Origin: Jeotgalibacillus haloalkalitolerans
GTDB taxonomy: Bacteria; Bacillota; Bacilli; Bacillales; Jeotgalibacillaceae
Length of the DNA stretch: 64,000 nt
Assembly (NCBI RefSeq): GCF_034427455.1
Contig: NZ_JAXQNN010000002.1
Coordinates: forward strand, 868,001 to 932,000
Direction of reading: 5' to 3'
Shown: one piece after another, positions 53,611-63,855 of the stretch
How positions within the stretch are numbered: position 1 is the stretch's first letter
Layout: every line of letters starts with the position of its first letter
Made by a program: the position numbers and the translations under genes
The notes under the pieces: generated by a model
Database searches by the model: none
What the model saw: only the letters and a program-made list of their open reading frames with translations
Told to the model about the DNA's origin: nothing

Positions 53611-54918
53611 TCATGATTGTTCTTTAATCCAGTCTTCAAAAGACTCCTGGAATTTCTGAACGTCTCCGGCACCCATGAAGAGGAATACACCGTCTTCATG
53701 CTTCCCTAGCACAGAAGGGTCCTCAACTGTCAGAATTTCAGCTCCGTCAATTTTATTCTGGAGATCTGAAATGGACAGTTTGCCGTGGTTTTCACGGGCT
53801 GAGCCAAAGATTTCACAGAGATAAACATGGTCAGCAGCTCTCAGACAGTCTGCAAATTCCTCAAGGAACGTTTGTGTTCTTGTGAAAGTATGCGGCTGAA
53901 AGATTGCGATAATGTCTCTGTCAGGATATTTTTTTGAAGCTGAGTCAAGTGTTGCCTTAATTTCAGTCGGATGATGGGCATAATCATCGATCAGCGTCCG
54001 GTTACCGATATGCTTTTCAGTGAAGCGTCTTTTTACGCCGCCAAAGGTTTTCAGCTGCGCCTGAACCACTTCAGTATTAATCCCCTCGTAGTGGCAGATC
54101 GCAATAACTGAAAGAGCATTTAAAATTGTATGATCTCCATACATCGGGATCTCAAAGGATGCAAAATATTCATTTCTGACAAATACATCAAAAGCAGTAC
54201 CTGCCGGCGACGTTTCTACATTGCGCGCCTGAAAGTCATTTTCCTCATTAAATCCGTAAAATAATACAGGAACGTTTGCTACAAGGCTTTGAAGATGTTC
54301 ATCATCTCCACAGGCAATAATGCCTTTATTCACCTGTTTTGCCATATCCTGAAATGCTGAGAACACATCATCAATATCAGCAAAATAGTCTGGGTGATCA
54401 AAATCGATATTTGTCATGATCATGTAATCCGGTGAATATGACAGGAAGTGTCTGCGATATTCACAGGCTTCAAATACAAAGTATTTACTGTTTTCATATC
54501 CTTTACCGGAGCCGTCTCCGATCAGATATGAAGTCTGGTCAGCACCCTGCATCACATGGGCTAAGAGACCGGTAGTTGACGTTTTTCCGTGTGCACCTGA
54601 AACCCCTACGGAAATATATTCATTCATGAAATCCCCGAGGAATTTGTGATATCTGATCAGTTCAATGCCCTGATCTTTTGCCGCCTGAATCTCTTCATGA
54701 TCATCAGGAAAGGCATTTCCTGCGATAACCGTCATACCCGGTTTAACATTTTCTTTATTAAAGGGCAATATTTCAATCCCTCTGTCTTCAAGAGGCTTTT
54801 GTGTAAAAAAGCGCTTATCAATATCTGATCCCTGTACTTCATGCTTCATATCGTGAAGAATTTGAGCAAGGGGACTCATGCCCGATCCTTTAATTCCTAC
54901 AAAGTGAAAACTTGTCAT
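53611..54918 (-). CDS. murC: UDP-N-acetylmuramate--L-alanine ligase
   Basis: 435 residues. Adds L-alanine to UDP-MurNAc, the first amino acid of the peptidoglycan stem. Mur-ligase motifs: [17 protein letters not shown] (N-domain), ATP loop [15 protein letters not shown] near residue 105, and [10 protein letters not shown] near residue 310. GGAGG precedes the ATG. Located between sftA and ytxG as in B. subtilis. Confidence 0.97.
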   Translation of the reverse strand: MTSFHFVGIKGSGMSPLAQILHDMKHEVQGSDIDKRFFTQKPLEDRGIEILPFNKENVKPGMTVIAGNAFPDDHEEIQAAKDQGIELIRYHKFLGDFMNEYISVGVSGAHGKTSTTGLLAHVMQGADQTSYLIGDGSGKGYENSKYFVFEACEYRRHFLSYSPDYMIMTNIDFDHPDYFADIDDVFSAFQDMAKQVNKGIIACGDDEHLQSLVANVPVLFYGFNEENDFQARNVETSPAGTAFDVFVRNEYFASFEIPMYGDHTILNALSVIAICHYEGINTEVVQAQLKTFGGVKRRFTEKHIGNRTLIDDYAHHPTEIKATLDSASKKYPDRDIIAIFQPHTFTRTQTFLEEFADCLRAADHVYLCEIFGSARENHGKLSISDLQNKIDGAEILTVEDPSVLGKHEDGVFLFMGAGDVQKFQESFEDWIKEQS

Positions 54919-55032
54919 GGTTGAACCTCCAACAGTCAGATGCCTGAGCAGTCTGACGGTATATAATTATCTTATAGTCTGGCACATATTTTGTTATTAT
55001 AACATGTTTTAAAATGCGCACAAATAAACAGT

Positions 55033-57411
55033 TTATTTTACTGATCTTGCAGCATCCTGTAACTCTGAGAGATCTTCATGTGCCATCAGCACGTCACGGG
55101 GTTTACTCCCTTTAGACTCTGAAATCCATCCGTTTTTCTCCATCATATCAATCAGTCTTGCAGCACGATTGTAACCAATTCTAAACTGTCTTTGAAGCAG
55201 AGACGTTGAAGCGCCTCCCTGGGCAATGACAAACTCACACGCTTCAGTCAGCAGTTCATCCTCTTCATCCTGAAAATCCACTTTTGCCAGCAATTCTTCC
55301 TGTTCAAATAAATAGGATGCCTTACGCTCATTTCTGACATGAGCTGCGACTTCATCGATTTCATCATCAGAAACAAATGTTCCCTGAAGTCTGACAGGCT
55401 TTGAAGCTCCGTTTTCAAGAAACAGCATATCACCGCGGCCCAGCAGCCTTTCTGCTCCTGAGCTGTCGATAATCGTCCTTGAGTCCACCTGTGAACTGAC
55501 TGAGAACGCAATTCTTGTTGGAACGTTTGCCTTAATCAACCCTGTAATGACGTCTACAGATGGACGCTGCGTTGCGATCAGCAGATGAATTCCGCAGGCT
55601 CTTGCTTTTTGCGCAATACGGCAAATGGCTTCCTCTACATCAGCAGGAGACATCATCATCAGATCAGCAAGCTCATCGATCACAACAACAAGATAAGGCA
55701 GTTTTTGAGAATAGTTACCTTCATTCTTCACCTTGTGATTGTAACGTTTAATATCTCTTACCCCCGCATGAGCAAACAGCTGATAACGTCTTTCCATCTC
55801 TTCTACAGCCCACTTTAATGCTGCAGTAGCTGCTTTTACATCCGTGATAACCGGGCTCACAAGGTGTGGAATATGGTTATATGGCGCGAGCTCAACCACT
55901 TTAGGGTCAATCAGCAGCATTTTCACATCATCCGGTGAAGCGTGATACATCAGGCTGATCAGAATTGAGTTAATGCAGACACTTTTTCCTGATCCGGTTG
56001 CACCGGCAATCAGGCCGTGTGGCATTTTACTGATATCCGTGACAACCGGTTTCCCTTCAATATCAAGTCCAAGTGCGACAGGCAGTGTCGCTTCACTGTT
56101 TTGAAAAGCTTCATCTGCGAGAATCTCTTTTATCGCAACGGGTCTGCTGTGAGGGTTCGGGATTTCTATCCCTACTGCCATCTTGCCTGGTATTGGTGCT
56201 TCCATTCTGATATCCCTTGCTGCAAGTCCAAGTTTAATGTCATCAGTCAAGCTTGTGATTTTACTGACTTTTACCCCTTTTTCAGGGAATAATTCAAATC
56301 TTGTTACTGAAGGTCCCTGAGTCACATTTTTCACTGTTGCATTTACATTAAAATGGAACAATGTCTCATTTAATAACTCAGCCTGATAATCCAGCCATTC
56401 CTGATCCGGTTCTGCATGTACCGGTGGTGAGAGTAAATCTAACGACGGCTTCATGAAGTGAGGCAGTTCTTCCTCAGCGGTAATCTGTGTTTTATCAGGC
56501 TGCTCGGGTTCAGCCGGCGGTTCTTCCTTATGATCATGATCATTATTATATGACTCACGCACACGTTTGCGTCTATCCTGCTTCAGCATCATGACGTTAA
56601 AAGGTACTCTTCCGGCTTTTGGCTTTTCTTCAGCAGCAGGTTCAGCTGCCTGCTCTTCCGGACGTCTGTCTTTGAGAGGTTCAATTTGTTCTTCTGATTG
56701 AGAAAGCTCCTCATTATGATCAACTTCCTGCGTTTCAGATGCATGCTGCAGGCTGACGTTTTCCTCTTCCCTTACAAACTGGTCCTCAGCTTCCTGAGCC
56801 TGTGCTGTTTCTTCGACGGCGAGAACAGGTTCTTCCTGCTTTTCCCCCGGGACAGCTTCAGGACTTTCCTCTTCACGAACTTCAGCCTTTTCCTCAGGCT
56901 GTTCATAATCCGTCTCATTGGACTCCGGCTCATCAGTTTGAGTGACAACAGGAGGTTCATTTTTCTGTCTGAGTTCTTCAAAAGATAGGACTTCAGCAGC
57001 CTGTCCAGCCTGATCCTGCTTCTTATCCGCAGCGATTTTCCTCTTCAGCTCCTGAAAGGATGAAATTTCGTATTCAACTTCTTCAGTATTATGTAACGGC
57101 TGAATCTTTTTCGGCCTGTCCCTGAAACCATATATAGGGGACGGCACATCAGTCGGTTTAAATGGCCCTGCGTTAGGACTCTTTTCAATAATCCGGGATT
57201 TTTCCGGCACTGCTTCTTTTTTGGGCTCACGTTCTTTTTTCTGGGATGACTCATCCGGAATTAATGGAAACCTGAATTCTCCTTTAGGATACTGATAGGA
57301 AACCCTTGTCTGGAGATCTTTTCTGTTTTCCTTTTTAATCGGTGTATCCCGTTCTATCTCATCTTCCTCCTGCCTTTGAACGAAGGACAAGAGTTTCTGA
57401 ATCCAGTTCAT
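55033..57411 (-). CDS. sftA: DNA translocase SftA (soluble FtsK/SpoIIIE)
   Basis: 792 residues with no membrane segments, unlike SpoIIIE. A long acidic, Glu/Gln/Pro-rich linker (about 80-320) precedes the motor: Walker A GATGSGKSVCINSI near residue 475, a Walker B-like LVVVIDELADLMM near residue 585, and a C-terminal gamma winged helix (about 725-792, QGGASTSLLQRQFRIGYNRA) that reads KOPS-like sites. It moves trapped chromosome DNA out of the septum before closure. AGAAAGAG precedes the ATG. Confidence 0.96.
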   Translation of the reverse strand: MNWIQKLLSFVQRQEEDEIERDTPIKKENRKDLQTRVSYQYPKGEFRFPLIPDESSQKKEREPKKEAVPEKSRIIEKSPNAGPFKPTDVPSPIYGFRDRPKKIQPLHNTEEVEYEISSFQELKRKIAADKKQDQAGQAAEVLSFEELRQKNEPPVVTQTDEPESNETDYEQPEEKAEVREEESPEAVPGEKQEEPVLAVEETAQAQEAEDQFVREEENVSLQHASETQEVDHNEELSQSEEQIEPLKDRRPEEQAAEPAAEEKPKAGRVPFNVMMLKQDRRKRVRESYNNDHDHKEEPPAEPEQPDKTQITAEEELPHFMKPSLDLLSPPVHAEPDQEWLDYQAELLNETLFHFNVNATVKNVTQGPSVTRFELFPEKGVKVSKITSLTDDIKLGLAARDIRMEAPIPGKMAVGIEIPNPHSRPVAIKEILADEAFQNSEATLPVALGLDIEGKPVVTDISKMPHGLIAGATGSGKSVCINSILISLMYHASPDDVKMLLIDPKVVELAPYNHIPHLVSPVITDVKAATAALKWAVEEMERRYQLFAHAGVRDIKRYNHKVKNEGNYSQKLPYLVVVIDELADLMMMSPADVEEAICRIAQKARACGIHLLIATQRPSVDVITGLIKANVPTRIAFSVSSQVDSRTIIDSSGAERLLGRGDMLFLENGASKPVRLQGTFVSDDEIDEVAAHVRNERKASYLFEQEELLAKVDFQDEEDELLTEACEFVIAQGGASTSLLQRQFRIGYNRAARLIDMMEKNGWISESKGSKPRDVLMAHEDLSELQDAARSVK

Positions 57412-57509
57412 TTACATCACTCTTTCTATTGTGTTCTCATTCATTCTAGCAGGTTTTATCCTATTTTCGCTCGGATTAAACAAAATTGGTCATTTTGGTA
57501 TACGATGTG

Positions 57510-57548
57510 GAAAAAATCCGCCCTGTCATAAAAACAGAGCGGATTTCG
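57510..57548 (-). terminator. Terminator of ytpR
   Basis: On the minus strand GAAATCCGCTCTGT pairs with ACAGGGCGGATTTT around a 7-base loop, followed by more Ts. Confidence 0.88.
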
Positions 57549-57549
57549 A

Positions 57550-58149
57550 TTACAGACTGAATGCTTCACCTGCATGTCCATCTTCTAATACCAGAATTCC
57601 TTTTTTCTCAGGTGCGTTTGGCAGCCCGAGTTCTTTCGCTGAACAGATCATCCCGCTTGAAGGAACACCTCTAAGTTCAGCATCTTTAATGACCATTCCG
57701 CTTGGCATCACTGCGCCAACCTTCGCGACAACAACCTTCTGGCCGGCATCAACATTTGGGGCACCGCATACGATCTGCAGACGTTCTTCCCCTACATTTA
57801 CCTGACAGATATTCAGCTTGTCAGCGTTCGGATGTTTTTCCATTTCTTCAACAAATCCAATCACAAATTTCGGCGAAAAATCTGCTTCAATCTGATGATC
57901 AAATCCGCTTTCCTGAATCATTTGATTCACTTTCTGAAGCTTGGTTTCATCCATTTCTACCGGTCCTTCCGAACGAAATTCCTGTTCAGGCTGACCAAAA
58001 ATATTGTAGCCGGTCACTTCACTATTTTCACTGTTTTTAATTTGTACAACATTTCCTTTTTGCTCAAATGTTTTCACATGGCGCGGAGTATCCTTTAACT
58101 TAATGATCAGAACTTCTCCAACACCGGTTTCATTATAAAATACGTTCAT
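57550..58149 (-). CDS. ytpR: YtpR, EMAP/tRNA-binding-domain protein
   Basis: 199 residues. The C-terminal half (about 90-195) is a tRNA-binding OB fold ([26 protein letters not shown], as in the PheT N-domain); the N-terminal part has a DUF4479-like fold. Probably binds tRNA or oligonucleotides. The ATG overlaps the ytpQ stop by 4 bases and follows AAGGAG, so it is coupled to ytpQ. Confidence 0.93.
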   Translation of the reverse strand: MNVFYNETGVGEVLIIKLKDTPRHVKTFEQKGNVVQIKNSENSEVTGYNIFGQPEQEFRSEGPVEMDETKLQKVNQMIQESGFDHQIEADFSPKFVIGFVEEMEKHPNADKLNICQVNVGEERLQIVCGAPNVDAGQKVVVAKVGAVMPSGMVIKDAELRGVPSSGMICSAKELGLPNAPEKKGILVLEDGHAGEAFSL

Positions 58150-58973
58150 TTTTTTGAATCTCCTTCATCTTTACGTTTGTTTTTGCCGAGAATAAAGACC
58201 GGCTCAAGCTCTCCTTCTTCATATAGGAAGGACAGGGCTGTGATCGGCACGTGGCCTGCTGCAAAAAATGACATAGCCATTTGGGCAAGTACATCATATC
58301 CTGTTTCATTTCTCATATCACCTATAATCAGGACATCCTGGTGAGGAACAGCGATCGTCATTTCACCTTCCATTTTAGAAGACATTTCTTTCAGGAAAGA
58401 TTCATTCAGGATTCTGCTTGCATCATATCCATCATTAGAGTTCAGGAAGTAAAACACATTACCTGCTACTTCATCTTTTTTCATTTCTGTTTTCAGTGAA
58501 CGGACATTAAACATGGCAATTTCTCTGACCTGTTCTTTAGTCCATGACTGCTTTTCAAGAAACTGCTCATCAATCATGCGGTACGTTTTACCAAGATCCA
58601 CTGCATAATAGATACGCGTTTCAGCAGTATGCTCATCAAAAACAAATGGAACGCCCTCAGAAGATTCGTCCGGAAATGACGTTGAACGAATAACAGGAAA
58701 GATCTGCTTTTCTGCTTCCTCAACGACGGTTTCTTTCCCCATCACAGCTAAAGCCTCGTTTATATAATACACAGTTTCTGCGATTGCTTCATCCTTCTTT
58801 TCATTCCACTTTCCGACAACACTTGGAAGAGAGACTTCAATCCCTTTTTTTGTATCAGCATTTTCAACACGAAGCTGATCCTTTTCACGGTTATAGCGTA
58901 TATTTCGACCGGGTTGTTCGAGTTTCTCTGTCAAAATCTTTTTCATTTTAATTGAGTCCATTTTCTCAGCCAT
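58146..58973 (-). CDS. ytpQ: DUF1444 family protein YtpQ
   Basis: 275 residues, cytoplasmic, no membrane segment, function unknown. It matches the YtpQ family in position and in motifs such as [17 protein letters not shown] and [21 protein letters not shown] precedes the ATG at 58973; the frame extends to 59039 without a good site. It is cotranscribed with ytpR (ATGA overlap). A terminator of ytpP lies just upstream, so it probably has its own promoter. Confidence 0.9.
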   Translation of the reverse strand: MAEKMDSIKMKKILTEKLEQPGRNIRYNREKDQLRVENADTKKGIEVSLPSVVGKWNEKKDEAIAETVYYINEALAVMGKETVVEEAEKQIFPVIRSTSFPDESSEGVPFVFDEHTAETRIYYAVDLGKTYRMIDEQFLEKQSWTKEQVREIAMFNVRSLKTEMKKDEVAGNVFYFLNSNDGYDASRILNESFLKEMSSKMEGEMTIAVPHQDVLIIGDMRNETGYDVLAQMAMSFFAAGHVPITALSFLYEEGELEPVFILGKNKRKDEGDSKK

Positions 58974-59039
58974 GGTACCCCTCCTTATAATGCTATTGAT
59001 AATCGGTTCACTATTTTTTCTCCGCATATCATTGTACAC

Positions 59040-59089
59040 GAAAACACCCCGCTCCTAAAGCAATTCATATTAGGAGCGGGGGTGTTTAT
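59040..59089 (-). terminator. Terminator of ytpP, beyond repeat C2
   Basis: On the minus strand a long stem (AACACCCCCGCTCCTAA with TTTAGGAGCGGGGTGTT) with a 10-base loop is followed by TT. It lies about 170 bases after the ytpP stop. Confidence 0.85.
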
Positions 59090-59125
59090 AGATTAAACTG
59101 ATAAAAAGTTCGTAAACCATATAAA

Positions 59126-59250
59126 GCCAGTTCCTATAGCAGAGGACGGAGACTACTGCCCTAGGAAAGGACGGGTCCGCAAGGCGAAGCCTGAGGAAGC
59201 TCACCGTCCGGGGGCAGGAAAGCGTAGTCCTCTGCGGAAAGGACTGACGG
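59126..59250 (-). repeat. Family C element, copy C2, right after the ytpP stop
   Basis: Read on the minus strand: CCGTCAGTCCTTTCC, AGAGGACTACGCTTTCC, TGCCCCCGGACGGTGAGC, GGCTTCGCC, then GTAGTCTCCGTCCTCT and AGGAACTGG. The outer arms CAGTCCT / AGGAACTG and AGAGGAC / GTCCTCT pair. It begins 14 bases past the ytpP stop and lies before the ytpP terminator. The gap 59040-59263 is fully accounted for by these two elements. Confidence 0.7.
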
Positions 59251-59263
59251 TTGTATTAATCAG

Positions 59264-59584
59264 TTATGAAGCTTTCAGTCCATCGATGAACTGTTCGATT
59301 TCTTCCTGCGTCTTGCGGTCTTTGCTGACAAATCTTCCTGTCTCTGTGCCATCCTCAAATGCCACAAAGCTTGGAATGCCAAATACGCTCAGATCTGCAC
59401 AGATATCAATAAACTCATCGCGGTCTATATAAATGAACTGATAATCCGGATACTTACTCTCAACATCAGGTAGTATCGGTTCAATTACACGGCAGTCCGG
59501 GCACCAGTCTGCTGAAAACATAAAGATATGCTTACCGTTGTCTTTCATCTCATTAAACTGTTCAATCGACTCAAGTTTTTTCAT
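59264..59584 (-). CDS. ytpP: Thioredoxin-like protein YtpP
   Basis: 106 residues with a thioredoxin fold and active site WCPDC in FSADWCPDCRVIEPIL; cis-Pro in GIPSF. Similar proteins in Bacillus are small disulfide reductases of unknown partner. AGGAGG lies 8 bases before the ATG, inside the end of the upstream PTS gene (14-base overlap), so both are cotranscribed. Confidence 0.93.
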   Translation of the reverse strand: MKKLESIEQFNEMKDNGKHIFMFSADWCPDCRVIEPILPDVESKYPDYQFIYIDRDEFIDICADLSVFGIPSFVAFEDGTETGRFVSKDRKTQEEIEQFIDGLKAS

Positions 59585-60599
59585 GTTTCATTCCTCCTGT
59601 AGCAATTCTCATCTGGCCGGGTTTAATCATTCCCGCCCTGATCATGTAATGAGATAGTAACAGGCTAATCACTGCCGGTCCAATAAAATGCAACAATCCC
59701 ACTTTAATTAGAACATCCATTGTAAAGCCCATCGTTTCAAAGGTCATGATCTGTCCGACGAAACCACTTGTCCCCATGCCTGCTCCTGATGCATTGTTCT
59801 CCATTTGCAACCAGATGGTGCCTATTGGGGCGAGCAGGACCCCAGCAACAGTTGGCGGAATCAGGATCAGCGGGTTTCTCACAATATTCGGTACCTGCAG
59901 CATAGAGGTGCCAATCGCCTGAGCAATCGAACCGCCCCATTTATTATCCCTGTAACTTGCAGCTGCAAAACCAATCATCTGCGCACTGCAGCCGATTGCA
60001 GCTGCACCGGCTGCAAGACCGTCGAGCTCGAGCATCAATGCGATCGCTGCACTTGAAATCGGTGCAGTCAAAGCGAGTCCCATCAGTCCGGCTACAAGCA
60101 TCCCCATTACAAACGGACGTTGCTCTGTTGCCCATCCAATGGTTTCACCTGTTGCCTGCATAAAAGATTGAATTTCTGGACCAACTAATGCGGAAATTCC
60201 ATAGCCTGCCGCAATCGTGACAAAGGGTGTAACAATAATATCAATTTTAGTGGATTGACTGACCAGTTTCCCAATTTCAGTTGAGACAACTGCTGCAACA
60301 TATGCGCCTGCAGGACCTCCAAGGGCATAACCTGCTGATCCTGTAATCACACCTGCAAATAATACAAGCGGAGGCGCTTTCAGACCATATGCCACTGCTG
60401 CTCCAATGGCCGGTCCTGCAAGCCCCATTGCAAGTACCCCCATATCAGTCAGAAAAGGTATTTCAAGCTGATTACCGGCAGTCTGCATAATCAGTCCGAT
60501 GATTAATGAACTGAAAAGTCCCAGTGCCATAAAGCTTAAGCCGTCAATTAAGTATGTTTTAAAAGATATATGTATGCCTTTTTTCTTTAACAATCCCAT
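59571..60599 (-). CDS. PTS EIIC-type membrane protein (PTS_EIIC_2 family)
   Basis: 342 residues with about ten membrane segments, rich in Gly and Ala. Resembles the stand-alone EIIC family with no attached EIIA or EIIB (GISALVGPEIQSFMQATGET, GPAIGAAVAYGLKAPPL). No PTS partner genes are in the window, so sugar transport by PTS is uncertain; another small-molecule transporter is possible. AGGGAGGCGAG precedes the ATG. Translation of ytpP begins within its last codons. Confidence 0.8.
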   Translation of the reverse strand: MGLLKKKGIHISFKTYLIDGLSFMALGLFSSLIIGLIMQTAGNQLEIPFLTDMGVLAMGLAGPAIGAAVAYGLKAPPLVLFAGVITGSAGYALGGPAGAYVAAVVSTEIGKLVSQSTKIDIIVTPFVTIAAGYGISALVGPEIQSFMQATGETIGWATEQRPFVMGMLVAGLMGLALTAPISSAAIALMLELDGLAAGAAAIGCSAQMIGFAAASYRDNKWGGSIAQAIGTSMLQVPNIVRNPLILIPPTVAGVLLAPIGTIWLQMENNASGAGMGTSGFVGQIMTFETMGFTMDVLIKVGLLHFIGPAVISLLLSHYMIRAGMIKPGQMRIATGGMKHEKT

Positions 60600-60668
60600 G
60601 TGATTCTCGCCTCCCTTTAATAGTGTAGTGACAAGTGTAAAGGTTGTAAAGTTTAGTTTATAGGTTTT

Positions 60669-60831
60669 TTAAAAAGCTGGCTGTTGATTTCCGCTTCAGG
60701 GGGACTTCGCGGCCGGGCGGTGAGCCCGCAGGCTTCGCCATGCCAGGTCTCACACGTCCCTTCCTGCCACAGGAGTCGCCCCCCTTACGCTCCAATCAAC
60801 AGCTGTGCAGAAACAACAATGATCTTTATGG
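60669..60831 (+). repeat. Family A intergenic element, copy A6
   Basis: Left arm GGCTGTTGATTTCCGCTTCAG, shortened core GGGGGACTTCGCGGCCGGG, then GGTGAGCCCGCAGGCTTCGCC, right arm CCCCTTACGCTCCAATCAAC and CAGCTGTGCAGAAACAACAA. A few bases differ from A1 in the core (ACGCTTTCCG reduced to ACTTCGCG). Flanks TAGGTTTTTT and TAGCTTTTAT are only weakly alike. It fills much of the gap 60600-60960; nothing else was seen in 60832-60940. Confidence 0.75.
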
Positions 60832-60944
60832 TAGCTTTTATCTAATAGAGAATTTGCAAAAGCAACTCTGCTACGAAATTTTGAAAACTATACAGCCGTT
60901 ATAGACCTCTGCAGCCCACCTTACCTCCAGTATAAAGTATTGTA

Positions 60945-60983
60945 TAAAAAAACCGGAAGATTACTCTTCCGGGTTTTCCTGCG
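60945..60983 (-). terminator. Terminator overlapping the end of the lipoprotein gene
   Basis: On the minus strand the last codons AACCCGGAAGA pair with TCTTCCGGTT, followed by TTTTT. The stop codon GTAATC region forms the loop, so the terminator includes coding sequence. Confidence 0.75.
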
Positions 60984-61485
60984 TCCATTCAGTGGATCTG
61001 ACCGTTTCCATCATCCATTTTGCATTACTGCTAATGTCTTCAAGCTTAGTGATGGTTGTCATTTTTGTATAATCCATGCCTGTTGTCAATTCATAATTCT
61101 CTTCATCAATCTGTCTGAGCAGCACATAGCCGAATCGGTCTTTTTCTTCAAAAGTCTCGTTCACAAGCCATTCTTCTTCAGCTGCTTCTGTCATTGTATA
61201 GATGACATCATTTCCAGCTTCTTCATTTAAATGATGAAACAGAACAAATGTCTCGTTACTTTTTTCAATCACAGCATTGTGATCAGATGTTTCAGCTACT
61301 TCAGCAGTGTATGGAAGGTGAACTTCCAGATCGTCTAATTCTGTATTTGGTCTTTCAGCTTCTTCAACAAAAATCTCTTCTACTTCTTCCAGCGATTTTT
61401 CTCTTTCCTGCTCTATGGTTGTATTACAAGCCGCAAGAATAGCGGACGTGAAAATAATAAATAAGATAAACAGATGTTTCTTCAA
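60961..61485 (-). CDS. Putative lipoprotein, acidic
   Basis: 174 residues. Signal peptide (residues about 1-19, KKHLFILFIIFTSAILAAC) with lipobox LAAC; the mature part is very acidic (Glu/Asp-rich) and lies outside the membrane, anchored by lipid. No family recognised. The start is TTG at 61485 after AAGGAGG. It is a single gene with a strong terminator. The acidic surface fits a salt-adapted extracellular protein, an inference. Confidence 0.7.
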   Translation of the reverse strand: MKKHLFILFIIFTSAILAACNTTIEQEREKSLEEVEEIFVEEAERPNTELDDLEVHLPYTAEVAETSDHNAVIEKSNETFVLFHHLNEEAGNDVIYTMTEAAEEEWLVNETFEEKDRFGYVLLRQIDEENYELTTGMDYTKMTTITKLEDISSNAKWMMETVRSTEWTQENPEE

Positions 61486-61629
61486 TGGTTTTCCTCCTTT
61501 TGAACACGTTCGCTAACCATCATACTAATCTGCCAAACTTTTGACAACCCTTTGAGACGGCAAATAATTTCCAGCGCGATTTTTGTCATGTTATACTTTA
61601 TCTATTACATACTAAAAAGGGGCGATTTG

Positions 61630-62076
61630 ATGGAACTGACAATTTACCTGGCAGGAGAGATCCACAGTGACTGGCGTGCAAAGCTGAAGGAACAGGCTGA
61701 ATCACTTCCTTACAAGCTGCATTTTACCGGTCCGATGGAAAATCACAGCCGCTCTGATGATATCGGAGAAGAAATTCTCGGCGAGCAGCCAAATTCAATC
61801 TTTAAAGATGATGCTGCTTCTGCATTTAATAATCTCCGCACGCAGGTCCTGCTGCAAAAATCAGACTTAGTTATTGCTTTATTCGGTGAGCAGTATAAGC
61901 AATGGAATACGGCGATGGACGCTTCTGCCGCGTTGACGATGAATAAACCGCTGATTCTGATCAGACCTGAAAAACTGCACCATGCACTAAAAGAGCTGTC
62001 GCGCAAAGCCACCGTTACAGTTGAAACACCTGAACAGGCATTAAAAGCTGTATCTTATATTTTTGAGACAGAATAA
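61630..62076 (+). CDS. ytoQ: YtoQ family protein
   Basis: 148 residues with a nucleoside 2-deoxyribosyltransferase-like Rossmann fold (LTIYLAGEIHSDWRAKL, ENHSRSDDIGEEILG, LVIALFGEQYKQWNTAMDA). Possibly a nucleoside or NAD-linked hydrolase; not shown. The ATG at 61630 follows AAAAGGGG; the frame from 61552 has no such site. Single gene, divergent from the lipoprotein, convergent with the DUF84 gene. Confidence 0.9.
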   Translation: MELTIYLAGEIHSDWRAKLKEQAESLPYKLHFTGPMENHSRSDDIGEEILGEQPNSIFKDDAASAFNNLRTQVLLQKSDLVIALFGEQYKQWNTAMDASAALTMNKPLILIRPEKLHHALKELSRKATVTVETPEQALKAVSYIFETE

Positions 62077-62108
62077 CAAAAAGGGATCGCCTGGGCGATC
62101 CCTTTGTT
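62074..62108. terminator. Bidirectional terminator between ytoQ and the DUF84 gene
   Basis: AACAAAAAGGGATCGCC pairs with GGCGATCCCTTTGTT around TG; the stem runs into both stop codons. Confidence 0.88.
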
Positions 62109-62616
62109 ATCTGCTTTTTTCATATTCCCACTGGCCAATCAGGAGTTCTACAATATGCTCAAACATCTGAGCTCTTGTGATTCTTCCATTGGTAAAAAAT
62201 CCTACTGCACCTTCATTCTGTCTGATGTTAAGCTGTCTGCTGAACTGCTCCATGAGCGGACCCAGCTCCTGTCCTTCACGAAGCGGACCTGCAAGTTCTT
62301 CAGGAAGCCTGATACTTGCACCTGATGCTGTAAATGGTTCTTTAAAGCCAGGCACCACTAAAGCACCCCAGTTGCATATAAATAAACCATCTGCTGTCTC
62401 AGCTACTCCGCCCTCCAGACCTATCCCTGCAGCCCCCGGCATGAGAGCAGCTGCATTGATTGCCCGATTAATGGCTCCCTGTCTGGTTTCTTCGTGACCA
62501 AAAGGCTGATCCTTTACACCTGATTCAGTTTTAAACCCTAATACATCCCCAAAGGTCCAGCAGTTTTCAGCCGCTGAGACCTTCGCTTTATTCTTTGTAC
62601 CAACTGCCAGATTCAC
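62107..62616 (-). CDS. DUF84 family, inosine/xanthosine triphosphatase-like protein
   Basis: 169 residues. Motifs LAVGTKNKAKVSA at the start and GHEETRQGAINRA near residue 40 fit the YjjX-type non-canonical purine NTPases, which clear ITP and XTP. GTG start at 62616, 2 bases after the ytoP stop; the Shine-Dalgarno GGGG lies inside ytoP. Thus ytoP and this gene form an operon. NTPase activity is inferred from family. Confidence 0.82.
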   Translation of the reverse strand: MNLAVGTKNKAKVSAAENCWTFGDVLGFKTESGVKDQPFGHEETRQGAINRAINAAALMPGAAGIGLEGGVAETADGLFICNWGALVVPGFKEPFTASGASIRLPEELAGPLREGQELGPLMEQFSRQLNIRQNEGAVGFFTNGRITRAQMFEHIVELLIGQWEYEKSR

Positions 62617-62618
62617 AA

Positions 62619-63692
62619 TTATGACCCCTGTCTAATTGTCTCAACAGTAGACTTGTCACAAGATTTTACCAGCTTTACAAGCAGTTCTTTTGCTGCTGCG
62701 TAATCATCAATATGAATCATTGAAGCAGATGTGTGAATGTATCTTGAACAGATCCCGACAACTGCACTCGGTACACCTTCATTTGAAATGTGCACGCGTC
62801 CTGCATCCGTACCACCTGCTGAGACAAAATACTGATAAGGAATCTGATTTGATTCAGCTGTATCAAGAACGAATTCTCTCATACCGCGGTGTGTGACCAT
62901 GCTGCGGTCAAGGATACGTAAAAGTGTCCCTTTTCCAAGTTGGCCAAATTCATTTTTATCACCTGTCATATCATTAGCCGGACTTGCATCCATTGCAAAG
63001 AAGATATCCGGCTTGATCAGGTTAGCGGCAGTCTGTGCACCTCTGAGCCCGACTTCCTCCTGTACCGTTGCACCACTGTATAAAGTATTTGGAAGAGATT
63101 CATGTTGAAGCTCTTTTAACAGCTCAATTGAAATGCCACAGCCATAGCGGTTATCCCATGCTTTCGCGAGAATCTTTTTCTTATTCTCCATTGGGGTAAA
63201 TGGACATACCGGCACAATCTGCTGACCGGGAAGGATCCCCATTGATTCAGCATCCGCTTTATCATCCGCACCAACATCAATCAGCATATTTTTAATATCC
63301 ATCGGCTTTGCGCGCTTATCTTCACTCAACAGGTGTGGAGGAATTGACCCGATCACCCCTGTGATTTTTTTATCGTTTGTCACGATGTCAACGCGTTGTG
63401 CAAGCAGGACCTGACTCCACCAGCCACCGAGTGTCTGAAAACGGATCATGCCGTTATCAGTGATGCCTGTCACCATAAATCCGACCTCATCCATATGACC
63501 GGCTGCCATGACAACGGGACCGTCGTCCGGACCTTTTTTCAAACCGAAAATACTGCCCAGACCATCCTGGACAATTTCATCCGAGTATTTGGACAGTTCC
63601 TCTCTCATCAGTTTTCTGATCGCATGTTCATTTCCCGGCGCACCAGGCAATTCTGTTAATTGCTTAAATAACGCAAGCGTATCTTGATTCAT
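62619..63692 (-). CDS. ytoP: M42 family metallo-aminopeptidase YtoP
   Basis: 357 residues, glutamyl aminopeptidase/cellulase-like M42 family. Metal ligands and catalytic residues: [10 protein letters not shown] near residue 65, [11 protein letters not shown] near residue 175, [11 protein letters not shown] near residue 205, AMDASPAND, and [12 protein letters not shown] near residue 320. A cytosolic peptidase that clips short peptides, often large self-compartmentalising dodecamers. AAAGGAAG precedes the ATG. First gene of ytoP-DUF84; divergent from ytzB. Confidence 0.93.
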   Translation of the reverse strand: MNQDTLALFKQLTELPGAPGNEHAIRKLMREELSKYSDEIVQDGLGSIFGLKKGPDDGPVVMAAGHMDEVGFMVTGITDNGMIRFQTLGGWWSQVLLAQRVDIVTNDKKITGVIGSIPPHLLSEDKRAKPMDIKNMLIDVGADDKADAESMGILPGQQIVPVCPFTPMENKKKILAKAWDNRYGCGISIELLKELQHESLPNTLYSGATVQEEVGLRGAQTAANLIKPDIFFAMDASPANDMTGDKNEFGQLGKGTLLRILDRSMVTHRGMREFVLDTAESNQIPYQYFVSAGGTDAGRVHISNEGVPSAVVGICSRYIHTSASMIHIDDYAAAKELLVKLVKSCDKSTVETIRQGS

Positions 63693-63855
63693 TATGTATA
63701 CTTCCTTTCATAAATGCATTCTATTTTATTTTACAGAACTTTCATTCAGCTTTCCACTTGAAGCAATAAAATTGGAAGAAGCTTCTTTTTTTATGTGCAT
63801 AGACGCTGTGAATCCGCTATACTAAAATGTAGTTGAATATCCGGAGGTGAATCAT

